This document shows, piece after piece, positions 1 to 12,182 of a stretch of DNA of 64,000 nucleotides; within the stretch, counting starts at the first letter, position 1; each line of letters begins with the position of its first letter. A model generated the notes under the pieces. The model searched no databases. It saw only the letters and a list, made by a program, of their open reading frames with translations, and was not told where the DNA came from. Origin of the DNA: Odiellus spinosus (Eukaryota; Arthropoda; Arachnida; Opiliones; Phalangiidae); NCBI GenBank assembly GCA_963920705.1, contig OY987227.1, positions 12,503,602-12,567,601 on the forward strand. Direction: 5' to 3'. A program made the position numbers and the translations under genes.

Positions 1-2124
1 CACGTAAAGGCTGGCTTTGCTCGTTTTCTTCGTTTTAGTAAAGGGTTATTACCACTTGTAATTAATAGCAAAACAACGAAGATTTGTTTAAAGTGCTCGG
101 GTCTGTCACGAAAGTTTCAAACGTTCTTAAATGCTAGCAAATCGTCCTTCAGTAGTGATCATGGCTCTTCAACGTCATCGTCTTCACCACAAAAACGAAG
201 ACAAATGACGCAAGTATCTAATCCATCAACGTCAACAGTACCTGAGCCATCAACGTCCACAGTACCTGAACCAACAAAGTCCACAGTATCTAATCCATCA
301 CCGTCACCAATAACTCAGCCATCAACGTCGCAATTACCACGAAAGCGTACGTCATCAAACACTATTGCCATAAAGCACAGTTGTGTTCGGCCCCTGCCAA
401 AGACTTGCTTCATTTGCGGTGTTAGTACACGAACCAGGGTAAAAGCCGAAGTGAGAACAAGTATATTTGTGGAAAGAGCCATATTTATTCATCGGGACAA
501 CCGAATGTGCTCCACGCATCTCGTTAACGGAGAGCTTCCCACCGAAATAATTGCTGGAATTCAGGTTTCCGCTAGATCAACCATTATGACTGCCACGGAC
601 ATTGAGCAACTATTACAGGACCTCAGGAAATGTGTTAACGACCTACGGACGCCGAGCTTTGACAACTTCATACAAAGTGATGAAGACTGTAAAGTATTAA
701 CTTCATTGTCCCTGCACGAGTTCCTAGAGTTGCATTCGACTATTGAGGACATTATTCGTACCATCAGATGCTGTTCGTCGAAGACAGCTCTAGCAGTATT
801 ATTGGTGAAATTACGATTGGGTATCTCCAATAAGGTGTTATCAACTTTATTTCATTTAACTGAAAGATCGGTATCAAACACGGTAAAAGCGGTTATTATG
901 GCTTTATCGGAGCATTTCGTGCCACATCATTTTGGCCTGCAACACTTATCACGTGACAATCTGATAACAAACCATCAATCTGGAGCAGCAGTAAAACTCT
1001 TTGCTAACAACAAGCCTAATTGTCTTATTACCATTGTAGATGGCACCTATATCAAGGTTGGAAGATCCAAGGACTATACCGTTCTTCACAAATCCTTCTG
1101 TGTGCACAAAGGCCAGCATATCCTCAAGCCAATGTTAATGGTAACAACTACGGGTTACATAATAGATATAATCGGACCCTACTTTGCTAATGGCCGCAAT
1201 AACGACGCGCGCATTTTAAACCATTCTATCAAAAAGAGAGAAGAACTCCAGTCTTTCTTTCAAGTTGGTGACGTTGTACTGGCAGACCGCGGTTTTCGAG
1301 ACTCCAACAGCGTACTGACTGAACTGGGTGTGGATTTAAAAATGCCTTCGTTCTTGTCTAAAGGCGAGAAGCAAGTAAACACGCAAGAAGTTAATCGTTC
1401 CCGACAAGTAACGTACTTCAGGTGGCCGGTTGAAGTTAGGAATGGGCATTTGCAGACGGTGTATCGTTTTTTTCAAAACCGTATACCTGTGCATATGTTA
1501 CCATTAGTTCCGGATCTTCTTCAAATTGCTGCTGCGCTGTTGAACGCCTATCACCCGGAGTTACATCTTAAAGGTTCCTGGGAAGACTCCGTCGAAAAAA
1601 TGCTGGCAGTCTCTACGAAAGAAAATCCTCTTAAGGAAGTAGTTGAGCGCGATAATCTGCTTCGCAAACCGTCTAAATGGCAACGAATTGAGGATAGTGA
1701 ATTTCAAGACTTCCCTGTACTTCGTGAAAGTGATGTACGTGAGGTGGTAATGAGCGACTTTAAAACGAAACGCGCTGAATCTTATGTGGCGTTGACTATA
1801 GAGAAATCCGGCTCTTTCAGCGTCGAAGTGTCCAAAGTTGAACATGACTTAATTCGTATACGCGTGCCTGGTCAATTTTCCACCTCAGCTGTTCACCAAG
1901 CTCTAATTCGTTATGTACCGAACGGGACAGGTGCAAATGCCATTAAAGGCTGGTATTGCAATTGCAAAGGTGGTAGTTTGACGATAGGTACTTGTGTTCA
2001 CGTTAGCAGCGTAATCTGGTATCTTGGTTATCGTCGCCATGAAGATCGAGGCAGTTGGTACCAGTCAAAATTGCGTGTAGTGTGTGAAGATGCCACTGAG
2101 CTTGAACTACCAGACATACGTTAA
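1..2124 (+). CDS. DDE transposase with C-terminal SWIM zinc finger, 5'-partial (ISL2EU / PIF-Harbinger-like)
   Basis: The frame is open from the window edge to the stop at 2122-2124, so at least 707 codons are intact and the true start lies upstream. The first in-frame ATG is at 205, but open frame continues before it. Layout: an N-terminal Cys pair (CLKC), a Ser/Thr/Pro-rich repetitive linker (about 205-345, repeated STSTVPEP), a Cys/His stretch (CFICG...CSTHL), a helical HTH-like part, then a DDE_Tnp_4-like core. Probable catalytic residues, counted from ATG 205, are D279 in IVDGTY, D361 in LADRGF and E410 in WPVEVRNG; GRNNDARI matches the conserved segment between the first two. A SWIM finger, C-x-C-x9-C-x-H, is encoded at 1957-2001. 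Members of this group cut and paste DNA in the nucleus. The layout resembles ISL2EU-type elements; the subfamily is my recollection, the DDE assignment is firmer. No stop or frameshift is seen, which suggests recent activity. Confidence 0.88.
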   Translation, partial: HVKAGFARFLRFSKGLLPLVINSKTTKICLKCSGLSRKFQTFLNASKSSFSSDHGSSTSSSSPQKRRQMTQVSNPSTSTVPEPSTSTVPEPTKSTVSNPSPSPITQPSTSQLPRKRTSSNTIAIKHSCVRPLPKTCFICGVSTRTRVKAEVRTSIFVERAIFIHRDNRMCSTHLVNGELPTEIIAGIQVSARSTIMTATDIEQLLQDLRKCVNDLRTPSFDNFIQSDEDCKVLTSLSLHEFLELHSTIEDIIRTIRCCSSKTALAVLLVKLRLGISNKVLSTLFHLTERSVSNTVKAVIMALSEHFVPHHFGLQHLSRDNLITNHQSGAAVKLFANNKPNCLITIVDGTYIKVGRSKDYTVLHKSFCVHKGQHILKPMLMVTTTGYIIDIIGPYFANGRNNDARILNHSIKKREELQSFFQVGDVVLADRGFRDSNSVLTELGVDLKMPSFLSKGEKQVNTQEVNRSRQVTYFRWPVEVRNGHLQTVYRFFQNRIPVHMLPLVPDLLQIAAALLNAYHPELHLKGSWEDSVEKMLAVSTKENPLKEVVERDNLLRKPSKWQRIEDSEFQDFPVLRESDVREVVMSDFKTKRAESYVALTIEKSGSFSVEVSKVEHDLIRIRVPGQFSTSAVHQALIRYVPNGTGANAIKGWYCNCKGGSLTIGTCVHVSSVIWYLGYRRHEDRGSWYQSKLRVVCEDATELELPDIR

Positions 2125-2192
2125 ACGTAGAAAACCTTAGCGTTAAATGAATAATTTGTCCGTTTTATACAAGTGTGTTTTGTTTAATATGA

Positions 2193-2198
2193 AATAAA
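2193..2198 (+). promoter_or_regulatory. Polyadenylation signal of the transposase gene
   Basis: AATAAA lies about 70 bases after the transposase stop codon, on the same strand, followed by A-rich sequence. This spacing is normal for a compact transposon transcript. It is a short motif in AT-rich DNA, so position is the main support. Confidence 0.5.
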
Positions 2199-2270
2199 AA
2201 TTAAAGATACTACTCCAGTATCTTCTAATTGGTATGATTTCTCTATTTATTTTTCGAGTTTCTCCTACAC

Positions 2271-2303
2271 CAAAGACTATTCAAGTAAGCTATATAGTCT
2301 TTG
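2271..2303. repeat. Short perfect inverted repeat 3' of the transposase
   Basis: CAAAGACTAT at 2271-2280 is repeated exactly in reverse complement as ATAGTCTTTG at 2294-2303, with a 13-base loop. It lies about 150 bases past the transposase stop and may be subterminal sequence of the transposon. The transposon's own 3' boundary could not be set because its left end is outside the window. Confidence 0.45.
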
Positions 2304-5300
2304 CACGGCCCCTGTAAAGCTAGCAAAAGCCTACTGCATGAATGCTTGACAAGTGGAACACTTCTACAGGCGTTTTCGAGGATTTCGAGGCATAGTAGAC
2401 CAAAAATATACGAATTTCATTTTGCCGCCAGCACTATACCCGTGGCAGTTACAAAATAATTCTTTCCTAATATTTTCCTAACATAATTATGAATCTAAAA
2501 TAATAACCGTTCAAGATTTTCGTGTGGGGGAAGGCTTTCATATCCGGCACGGAAGTCATAGATTCTTCCTATTCTTTACATTATGGAAGAAACCTTCCAT
2601 TCGTTGTAATTCCCAAAATTTACAGTTGTGAGCTCGAATTTTAGCTTTAAATTATCCCCCAACTACCCTATTTTAATAATATAATACGAATTTATCATAA
2701 AAGAGACGAAAATTTTTAACATTACGTGGACCCAGACTCTTATGGGGAGTTGCTGTTGTTCTTTATTTATCACCCTGCGTTGTTTTTGATTTTAACTAAA
2801 TATGGAATCTGCAGCAACATGGCTGACTGTATTAATACGAATGTTGACTCCCTAACAACAATTTCTTAAATAGTTGCGATGCAACTAGATTTCGTCTTAC
2901 TACAATTACTACATAAAATTCATTCTAAAAAAATAAATCAAACGTACCGTAAAACTTGTCCATAATGATTTCCCTCGATGATAAATCGAACTTTTTCCGT
3001 TAACTTTTCGAAACTTTGTAGAGCAATACCGGCGCTACGGGCAATGAGGCTAATTGAAATCGAGCTCCAAACAACAAAAGTTTTGGGGAAACTGGTGTAT
3101 TGGACATTTGGTGACCAGATGTCCGGGAAGAGTCCGAACGGGTCAAGCGTGTGATGCTTCCTATAGAAAGTAGAAAAGATATCGTTAGTCTTTCCTGACC
3201 ATTCGGCTTAGCGTCCACTCTGTTTATATAAATATAGATCCAAGAGGGAGGGACGAAGGATGTACGAGTGATAGAGAGAGGGAGAAAACGAATGGTCAAA
3301 AGTTGCCGGCGGTTAAGTCGATACTATACGTGTCGGATAGAAAAATAAAACAAGGTGGTAATCTTCTAAGCTAACAAAGATAGCAACCACTTAACTTTAA
3401 TTTGAAAATGTTCTATAATCCTAAAATAACACTCGTGTTAACTTAATTGTATCACCTACAGTCTACACTTTGAAATCTGAATTAAAGTTGGATAAAATTA
3501 GGTATAAAAAAATTAATATTCCTTTTAAAATTGGTAGCTTTTTTTTTCAAACTTCAGAGAGCTGTTATATTCCCTTTGCAAATTCAATAACTCAAAGTTT
3601 GTCACATTCCCCATTGAAAATTTAAAGATTGTCAAATTCATTTGGAAACTCAACCAAGTTTGAGAAATTCATTTTTGCAATCATGATTATCATATTTCCT
3701 CTGAAAATTCAATCATGATTATCATATTTCCTCGCTTTGTGACTTAGCCCCGCGCCACCTTTGTTATTCCTTAACCAATCGAAATAAAATTCAATTCAAT
3801 CCAATCAAGTTTGAGAATTCCCTTTGATAATCATGATTGTCACATTCCCTTTGAAAATTCACAAGTTACCTTTGAAATTAATTTTCAAGTCCTTAAAATA
3901 AATATTGCATCTGTTTTTTAACAATAAGTGTATCAGTATACCTCTTACAAATATTTCGGAAGCTAACTTTAATTTTAATTTGTCTTTGATATCATTCCCT
4001 CATCATCAAACTATATATTTTCTCCGCTTTTACTCTAAATTAACTACAACACGCTACTACAAAATAAAACAATAGCTTCTGATCCTCACTTACGCGTGAA
4101 TGAAAAATAACACATCCCTTCGATCTTTCATCCTCGAACCGCGAAATAGCCATTCGGCTGAGTATTTAGGCCTGTCTCGTCCAGGTGGTACCGATGGCCG
4201 GCTGCTCGCGGCTGTCGATTGTCACAGTTCAGCCACCAGCTCGACTGGACCCGACTTCGATAGCCGACGGTCACGTAGTGATTTAGATACATGACGTTAT
4301 TGATAAATCTAAACTCGCGGCCACCAAAAGCCGACACATTTTCTTTCCACCTTTTTGTTACGCAAAATCTTATTTTTCGTCACTGTATAGCGATCATGCT
4401 AATCTTTGGCAATGAGTGTTCATTCCATACTACTTATGCCGCGATTGTGCCTAATCGTAATTCATCATCAAAGCCACTAGTGTTGGCGAATCATTCGTTA
4501 CTCGGTCTAAACTACTCTGATAATTACTAACCAATGCTTAGTGTGATATGGTTTTCAGGCGGTTAAAATTTGTAGTTCAGTAGATAATTCTTAAAGATAC
4601 ATTTCAAATTAGGCTTACTTGAGAATTTATAAAGCTGTTACGACTTCCCAATCGATATTGGAATCAATATTATCAATGTTTAAATACTAAATTTAAATAA
4701 TACAGTGAACAAACAACAATCCTGCGGCACTTCAACTGAAACTTTTAAGCCTAAAAAGCAGACGTCACTCACGATGCAGAGCCGGTTCTTCGTAAATACG
4801 TTTGTGACGCCCTCGCGTGGAAAAAAATACAAACTTAATTTCGATAAATTATACCGATTTCAAAAGTAAAATATAATTTCAATTTAATTTACGCGAAAAT
4901 GGTGTAACTTGTTATATCATCAATAAAATTAACAAAAAATACAATAACTATGTTAAAGACATAATTAATATTCATATAATAGTGAAGACAATAGCTATCT
5001 TCCTCCTAAACATGTAACAAAATGATGTTTACTTAATAATCGAAGAGATAAAAGGAAGATAAACTCAAAGTATAACTTAATTAAACTATTAACTCGCCTT
5101 AAAAAAACTAAAACAATGATGAGAAACATGCGCTTATTTTCCATATTAACTAACAGCTTATCAAGTAAAAAAAAAAATCCCGGCGTCCATATTTTAACTT
5201 CACCCTTGATAATCCAGATACTAATATAATTATGAGAGAAGCCGCATACCATAATATAATAATAATCTTAAAAAAAATTATCCTTCTTTTTCCTCTTATC

Positions 5301-8300
5301 AAAACAAACTTCTCCCTCGGCATGCTCCAACAAAAAAAGAGCTCAAAAGAGAAAAACATAATTGTTATCAATTAGATAAGGTTACTTTTGTTTTCAATCA
5401 AAAAATTCTTTGCCTTAACTCGAACAAAAAAAATAGAAAGCAAAGAAAAAAATTGCTCCCATTTATCCCTCAAGACTCTGGAAAAGTGAGATTTCAGTAT
5501 GTAGAAAGCTGAAAAGCTACCTACATCTCGATCAAAGAAAAACCTAGAATTAAATGGAGCGAGTGGTGGAACCCACAGATATTTCTACCGCGCACGTGTT
5601 TGCGAGCAAATTGCTGAACTTTTTTTATTCCCTTATGAAGTTAAACTTTGTATTAATCCGCAATAACTTTTACCATATTACTAACAACTCACGAACGAAT
5701 GTTAATACAGAAAAGGGTGAAAATAATTACAGCAAATTACTTTTTCCCCATGCAGAATAAAAGCCCTTTAATTTTTTTTTATTCAAACCTTACGTGTATA
5801 TAGAAGAAGCCCTATATAAATTGAAGATAATAAAATTTCTGGGGAACCTTTATGATAACGTATAGTTATATAATCAGTTTTTGAGGTTTCAGCAGGTATA
5901 AAGCTAATATATAGTTAGAGTCTCTTGGAGATATTAGTACCATAAAGAAAAAAAAATTAGGTTTTAGTTTTCCTGCAGGTGTTATAAGTTTAATCAGAAG
6001 TGTATAAATAACCGTTGCGTATGACTTTTAACGGTGACGTCGTAAGAACTAGTTTAGCCCAAAATATAAAAAATAACAGAAAGTAAAGGATATGGCCACT
6101 GAGAAGAAACGGCCTCTGTGTTCATTACATCCCCTTCCTCAATTAACCGTCGTGTTAGTGAACTCGAGATATTCCCAGGGACAAAATTACCTCAACGTAA
6201 TGGATTTAAGAACGTGTTTTCTACAGGAAAGAGCGAATTGTTCTCTATTTGATGATCACGTTTCACGATTCTAGCATAACGAGAATATAAAGTTACCAAC
6301 TTCCCCGATAGAGAATTTTATAAACTTTTGGTTGAACTTAGGCATAAAGGCCCATATAACTTTTTAACATATGATAAAGGGTTGGTTGGATAAATTAGTA
6401 AAATGTTTTTAACCCGCTCGAAGCATCATTTCTTATCTCTTTCCTGACTAGAAGAATAAAAAAAGTTAAGATGCGAAGCATTTTTTTCCTTCAACTTCCT
6501 TTTTCCTTTTTCTTTTTTTTCTTCTTCAAGACGGTGCATGCCGATTGACCGTTTGACTTTGCGCGATGTTTAAAAAATATACGCTTCTCTTATCTCGAAA
6601 TGGCGGGATATTTTAAAGGTGCTAAAGACGCTAAAGTCAAAATCAATCGGAGAAAACATAACTGACGATGAAGTTTCCGAAGGATTTTAAAGACGATAGG
6701 ACTTATAATATTTTTAATATCTAAACTAATTTTATGGGATGAAATTTCGGGTTGATTTTGAGTACATTTTTGAGGACAGTCGGAATATACGTAACTAAAT
6801 ATGTATGGAGAAGAGTTTCATAGATTAAGCCATCGTGGGAAACAAAATTATTGAGATATTAGAAAAAGAAGGGATCCAATACGGGTTTTAGTTGAAAATT
6901 CGGGCTGATTTTGATTGTATTCTTCAAGCCATACGAAATAATCATATTTGAGGATTTATTGCGGAGGGATACATAGTTTAAATCTCCATAGACAATAAAG
7001 TAGTTGAGTTTTTTCGCGATTCCGTGAGAGGGTGAAACCATGTGATTAGGAAAAAACTTTCTTGCGGGCCGGGGTTCGTCTTGATAGTATTCTTAAATAC
7101 GTAACCGGGGTATAATAGGGGTGTTTTGGGGGGAAGCGTTGGAATTGATAAGGTTATCTTCGTTTTATTCGCTTCCCCCTTCTTTTTCCCCCGCCTATCT
7201 CTAAGTAATTCTTCCTCAAACTATCTTTATACTTCCTTGGCGTTTCCCCAGTACTGGCTTCCTAGGAATCTTCTCTTCTCGCCCTAGTCACTCCTTTTTT
7301 GCGCCTTCCTTCACCGAAAAAAAAAACCCCCGTCTTATTGTATCTTTACAGCTTAAATGAAATTTATTTTTTCTGGGTAGTTTAGTCGAGTTTGCATTGG
7401 ATGATGATATTAGTAGACATGTTTTAATGAAAGTTTTAAATATTGGTATATTGGCATTTTGGTTTTTGGATTAGAGTTTATTTAGAATTATAAACGTCTA
7501 TTATCTCTTGAATTCGGGTCTAAATTATCATCATATCAAACAAAATCATGTTATTAATAACGTGTGTGTTTTAAATTCACTAACATTTTACGAAATTACG
7601 TCTAATATTATCTTCAAGTAATTAATTTAAAAATTCAAATATTGATCTTGAATTGTTATTTTGATTACATGAAAAATGATCTTAACAATATTTGTACCAT
7701 GTAGGGTATGTAAAATTTTCTAACATCCTTAACTTGCTAGCCTACTTTTAAGAACAACATTGTTACATTGAAACCATACTGAGAAGCAATTTGTGGTAAT
7801 TACGGAACTAAGGTCTAAAATTAATGCGATCAGACACTGCGCATCATTGATAAAAAATGCGCAAAATAAAAAGTTGGGAAGTAGATGGATCGAGTTAGAG
7901 TTAAGGAGAACATTCCACTAGGCTTTAATTTCTGTACGTGAGAAATTTCTTTTTTTTTTCCCTTGGTGCAACGCAATGCGCGCATGTGTTTCCCCCAGCA
8001 CATTTTTTGCTCCTTCATTGGGATATTTTTTCTCCACCCCTTTCGGGCCCCAGGCCTGGCAACTCTTCCCCCTCGTCGGGTGCCCGGGGTACAATTTAAT
8101 TACGCATTCGAAATACAGTCCTCTCCCCGTTCAGATTCGCTTTTCTACTTAGCGCGTACGAGATATAGGCATAAAAAAAGGGCAAAAAAAAAGGGGTGCT
8201 ACGAGCCGCTCCGAGCTCCACGAAACTGCACGAAGAGTAGGGTAAACTTCGTGTAAAGGGTGAGCGAAGACCTTATATAATTAAAGGAAAAGTCTATCGA

Positions 8301-9509
8301 AAATGGTGGTGGAAATTATTCACATTTTGTCGAGGAGGAAACACTCCCTGAGTTCAGCTTTGACTGTGTATTCATTGAGATCAAACTATCGTGAACTTTG
8401 GTAATTAATGCAAAGAGTTCAACAGGTTTATACTCCAAGTGTCTGGTCCCTCTTATTTTGTATATCAGAATACAACCTTGCTTAGAGTAAAATTACCGTA
8501 GAGTATCAGTATTTTCTGTGTTAAATTTAATCCTAAACTAGGTTGCGGAGAACTAAAAGTGTAGTTGAAGGCTATGAACTTAGGCGAAAAGAGTTTCAGA
8601 TAGAACTTCGAAATACCCCTAATAATTTACAGCACTATAAATTATGACAAAATGGTACCAAAATACACGAGTTATACCCTCATAAGACGAGGCGTAATTA
8701 GCCTGGTTTAATCATATTTAACCGTGGTTTAATCACAAATGGACCGATTTCAACGTAATTAGACCGTTATTGTAGTACTACTTGAGTTATATTCGCATCC
8801 TAAACTGAATTTCTATTAGACTAGCTCTTTGAAAGAAGAATGATGGGTGTGGGTGGAAACGGAAAAAAGGCCGGAAAAAAAGGCTAAGCGAAAAAATGTT
8901 CCATAAGGGGTGGGAGGTGTACGCCCCCTTCTTTTAATACCAGCGGGGTTATTACGGATCTCTGGCCTTCAGGTATGCCGTTATGAAGAAACGTGATTTT
9001 CCAGATAATTTCAATAAGAGAGCGTAGAGCGTAGGCGGGCACCCCAAAAAAGGTGGAAAATGTTCCACTAAAAAAACGAATTAAAAAAAACTTTGGGTAC
9101 AACCGTACAAGAAAGCAGATGCATTATAATCCACCATGTTTATTACTATCTTTACTCGAGAATCGTGATGTAATTAGTGTATAATATAGTGTACTTCATA
9201 CATCAAATGTTTGGCATTACTGTAAAATCCGGCCTTAGCAGTGTAGGCAATTGGCTAGGGCCCGAAATCTAACTTTCTCTTTGGCTAAAGCCCGAAATGT
9301 CATTAACATACACGGCCCTACTCTATATTTCCATCAAATTTTAATAAAACATACCTAATATACTTTTCCGTTTCACGCTGTCTCTAAATTAAAGACTAAA
9401 AATGTGAATACAATTTATATATAGGTTTTTTCAAAACGGGTCTATTTTATAGACCAACCGAATTCAATCAAAAATAAACTAACGAGCGTATAATCTACTT
9501 TATAACCAG
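2304..9509. other. Non-coding stretch, probably LMO intron (and transposon 3' flank)
   Basis: About 7.2 kb of AT-rich sequence with no supportable exon. The long frames are short and low in complexity. I looked for the exon encoding LIM domain 1 of LMO (expected Cys-x2-Cys ... His-x2-Cys ... Cys-x2-Asp ending just before an intron) and did not see it here, so it probably lies upstream of position 1. If so, the transposon at the left edge is inserted within an LMO intron. Confidence 0.55.
3560..3870. repeat. Diverged short tandem repeat
   Basis: The motif AATCATGATTATCATATTTC occurs twice close together (near 3680 and 3710) and in altered form near 3825. It is interleaved with repeated CCCTTTGAAAATTCA / GAGAATTC-like words. 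It looks like an old, irregular tandem array with a unit of roughly 30-50 bases. Confidence 0.5.
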
Positions 9510-9635
9510 GTTGTTTGGTACGACGGGACTGTGTTCGGCGTGCAATAAAACGATACCTGCCTTCGAGATGGTCATGAGAGCCAGAGGGAACGTCTATCAT
9601 CTAGAATGCTTCGCCTGCCAGCAATGCAACCACAG
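9510..9635 (+). CDS. Bx: LIM-only protein (LMO/Beadex-like), exon encoding first half of LIM domain 2
   Basis: The exon runs from an AG acceptor (TATAACCAG, ends 9509) to a GTAAAT donor at 9636. It is 126 bases long, phase 2 at both ends, so it is symmetric. It encodes [20 protein letters not shown] and continues through the His-Leu-Glu-Cys segment to CQQCNH. The residues form the first zinc module of LIM domain 2 (C-x2-C-x18-H-x2-C) and begin the second (C-x2-C). Joined to the exon at 20581, the split codon AG/A gives Arg and the domain is complete. LMO proteins do not bind DNA; they bind LIM-domain-binding cofactors (Chip/LDB), and in Drosophila Beadex competes with Apterous for Chip in the nucleus. 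The preceding LIM domain 1 exon was not found and is expected upstream. Identity as an LMO is firm; Beadex orthology rests on the similarity of this and the last exon. Confidence 0.95.
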
Positions 9636-9643
9636 GTAAATTG

Positions 9644-9672
<29 letters not shown>
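9644..9672. repeat. Poly-A tract (29 A) just inside the intron
   Basis: An uninterrupted run of 29 A begins nine bases after the exon end. Such runs are slippage-prone, and the exact length is uncertain in any assembly. Confidence 0.9.
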
Positions 9673-9675
<3 letters not shown>

Positions 9676-9984
9676 TAAATAACTTTAAAGCTGACATATC
9701 CTGTTGCAAACTTATTCACCCCCACTATGAATGAGGTTTAATTTCTAATCTTTCTTAGAGGTATGTATTTTGTAGTCTATTGAACGGAGAAAAGACAGAT
9801 CACGTAGGATTCCAAAATTAGACAAACAACCACCCACATTGAAAAATGTTTAAACGTGAAATTCTTAAAGTTGGTGAAACAAGGTCCCTAAAAATTGGGT
9901 CAGCAACCCGAATTTTTCTAGAACGATTTTAATTTCAGCAACTAGTTGGAGCTAAAAAAATTGTCTAATTGTGAAACGCCCTTT

Positions 9985-10165
9985 ACTCAAATAAAGGCTC
10001 AGAGACCAATCGAATGTTATTGGAAGTCTCATGGAGATCTCGTCTAACAAAGGGCATTTGCTCATTTATCGATGACCCTTTAATGCGAAGAGATTCAGGA
10101 ACTCCCTGAATCCAGCAAAACTAATGGTTTAACTAGCGGTTGTCCAAATAGTTGGATAGTGTGAA
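9985..10165. mobile_element. Degraded internal fragment of the AGGGAGAATGCA (TTAA) MITE family
   Basis: Words such as ACCAATCGAATGTTATT, GGAGATCTCGTCTAACAAAG and GGGCATTTGCTCATTT match the middle of the copy at 28462-28893 (CAATCGAATGTTATTTCATT, GAGATCTCGCCTTAACGAAG, GGGCATTTTGCTCATTTGTC). The later words AATGCGAAGAGATT and ATGAATCCAGC-like text match the fragment at 22622. No terminal repeats are recognisable. Confidence 0.6.
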
Positions 10166-10194
10166 TACCAGATGGACGAGTTGGCTCTGACAGT

Positions 10195-10222
10195 GGGGGG
10201 AAAAAAAAAAAAAAAAAAAAAA
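10195..10222. repeat. G6-A22 homopolymer junction
   Basis: A run of six G is followed directly by 22 A. Confidence 0.85.
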
Positions 10223-10893
10223 TCAAACCCCTACTTGACGTATATTCCCCGAGAAACAATTCTCAGCACTGTGGCTTTAAACTTATTAAAGATAACAAGG
10301 CGAAAAGATTTAGAGCTCATTATATCCTAGCAGAAACCGTGCGCCTTGAGATTTTTCAAAAATAATCTTAATTGGAAAATAATTACGAAGAATGTTTGAT
10401 ACTTTGCCTATATATTGAGAAAGAAAACTTTCCTCATCAGGACTTTGTACGCGTATAATGTTTCATCTTGATTTGGCAGCGCGTACGAAGCTAGTCAACC
10501 CCCCTTAAGATAACGAGAACGCGCTAACAATTTAAGGTGGAATATAATATAAGTTGGTAGCTCGTTTAACTTTCAAGTAACCCCCTCGATAATAAACTAA
10601 GGGATTCAAGGGGTGTGGGAAGAAAGACGCAAAATAGGGTAAGGGGTATGAAAGCGTGATCGTCTAATTAGTTCTCCACCGACCAAATAAGGTATTAAAA
10701 GACAAGGAGGACGAGGTAGGTCGGATGAGGTTTACGGAACGAGAAGGTATAAGACTTCTTAAAAAAAGTAATTCTATCTATACAACTTGTTAATTTAACA
10801 AGGTATCCCTACATCAAGATCATTATCTTTTAGAAAGCCCAATAAGAACTAGAACCCTTTTATATCTACACATGTACTGCCCAATTTTAGCAT

Positions 10894-11308
10894 TTAAAGG
10901 GAGAATGCAATCTAACTACGAGTGATTTTTTTATCGATTTCTTATCGTTTAAAATAGGCATAATCCAACAGAAATTGTTTTACAAACTAGAAATAAATTT
11001 AAAACTTACCATCAAAATAGGCTTAGCTGGATTCATGGAGATTTTCTGAACTGCCCGTATATATAATCATGGAGATCCTGCATTCTCAATTTAAGAGCCA
11101 TCGACCAGTGTCATTGGTCGCTAGTCCTTATACAGGGAGTTCAGGGGATCTCCATGAATCCAGCTAAGCCTATTTTACGGGTAAGTTTTAAATTTATTTC
11201 TAGTTTAATATTCGTTTTTTAATTTTTTTAACTGGTGGGTAGGCCCTTTTTAAACGATAAGGAATCGATAATAAAAATCACTTGTTTTTAGGTTGTATTC
11301 TCCATTTA
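10894..11308. mobile_element. Foldback MITE, TTAA family 1 (complete copy)
   Basis: The left end is TTAA + AGGGAGAATGCAATC and the right end is GTATTCTCCA + TTTA. The two halves are reverse complements for about 150 bases each: AAATTTAAAACTTACC and ATAGGCTTAGCTGGATTC on the left match GGTAAGTTTTAAATTT and GAATCCAGCTAAGCCTAT on the right. The middle, about 110 bases, is less symmetric. No coding capacity. TTAA at the edges is typical of piggyBac-type target duplications, so a piggyBac-dependent MITE is a reasonable inference; no transposase is present. Confidence 0.85.
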
Positions 11309-12182
11309 GAACGTGAAGTCCAGTTAGGCTTAGCGATTGTTCGTAGAAATACTTTTAAGAGAATGAGATTATCATCTGACATGTTTATTCTTGTAATTGG
11401 CATTGAGAGCATTTTATGATTTAAATGAAATATTAGTATTTAACCGATAAGTGTATAGTTCGCAGATTCTACTATTGTGATTAGATCTTGAGATCTAGAA
11501 ATGTACCGCACATCCCTGATATACAGTCTAATTATCACGCTTATACTACTTTCAAAGGTGATTTAACAAACCTTCCAATCCTACTAACAATCCAAACTAC
11601 AATTTTATCTAAATATACTAAAACAAGATTCTATTGGGTCGTCGCTGGTCGCGCCTTCTTCGTTCGGGGAGTTCGAATTAATACAGTTTAGCTTAGATGG
11701 TTTCGGTATAATATAATTGGAAATAAAACTAAGACTTTATTTTTTTTTTTATCAAATTCCCGCCTTGAGACTTCATTAACCAATGCCACGCAAACTTGGT
11801 TTCATATATATCTATATATAAAAGGGATTTTGGGTTAATTGGGTCCACCAGGGCCTTGTTATAAGAGAGCGCGGCCACGTACGCCCGCGCCCCATGTTTG
11901 GCGAAGCTAATTTTAATTGGGATGCCTAATGAACGCAAGATTTTTCCCTCGATTCACAAAATTTTCGCGAAAAGAGGCTTATGCCCGCCTTTACCGACTT
12001 CCACGATCAAAGGAAAAACACACCTCAAAAAAATTCTGCTTTCAGATGCTAAATTGTGTAATTGGTAAGCGAGGGCTTTCACTCTTCTTTTCGGAGCACA
12101 GTTAGTCCAATTACACCAGGTTAAATAATATATAATATCAATAATTATAACGAAAAGATCAGAACAATTTGTTAAATTTAAA

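Noticed and set aside
561-1845. Minus-strand open frames within the transposase
   Set aside because: They are antisense shadows of the DDE transposase frame.
4100-4337. Open frames on both strands in a locally CG-richer segment before the LIM2 exon, considered as an LMO exon
   Set aside because: The translation has no LIM Cys/His pattern and no supporting splice sites at suitable positions.
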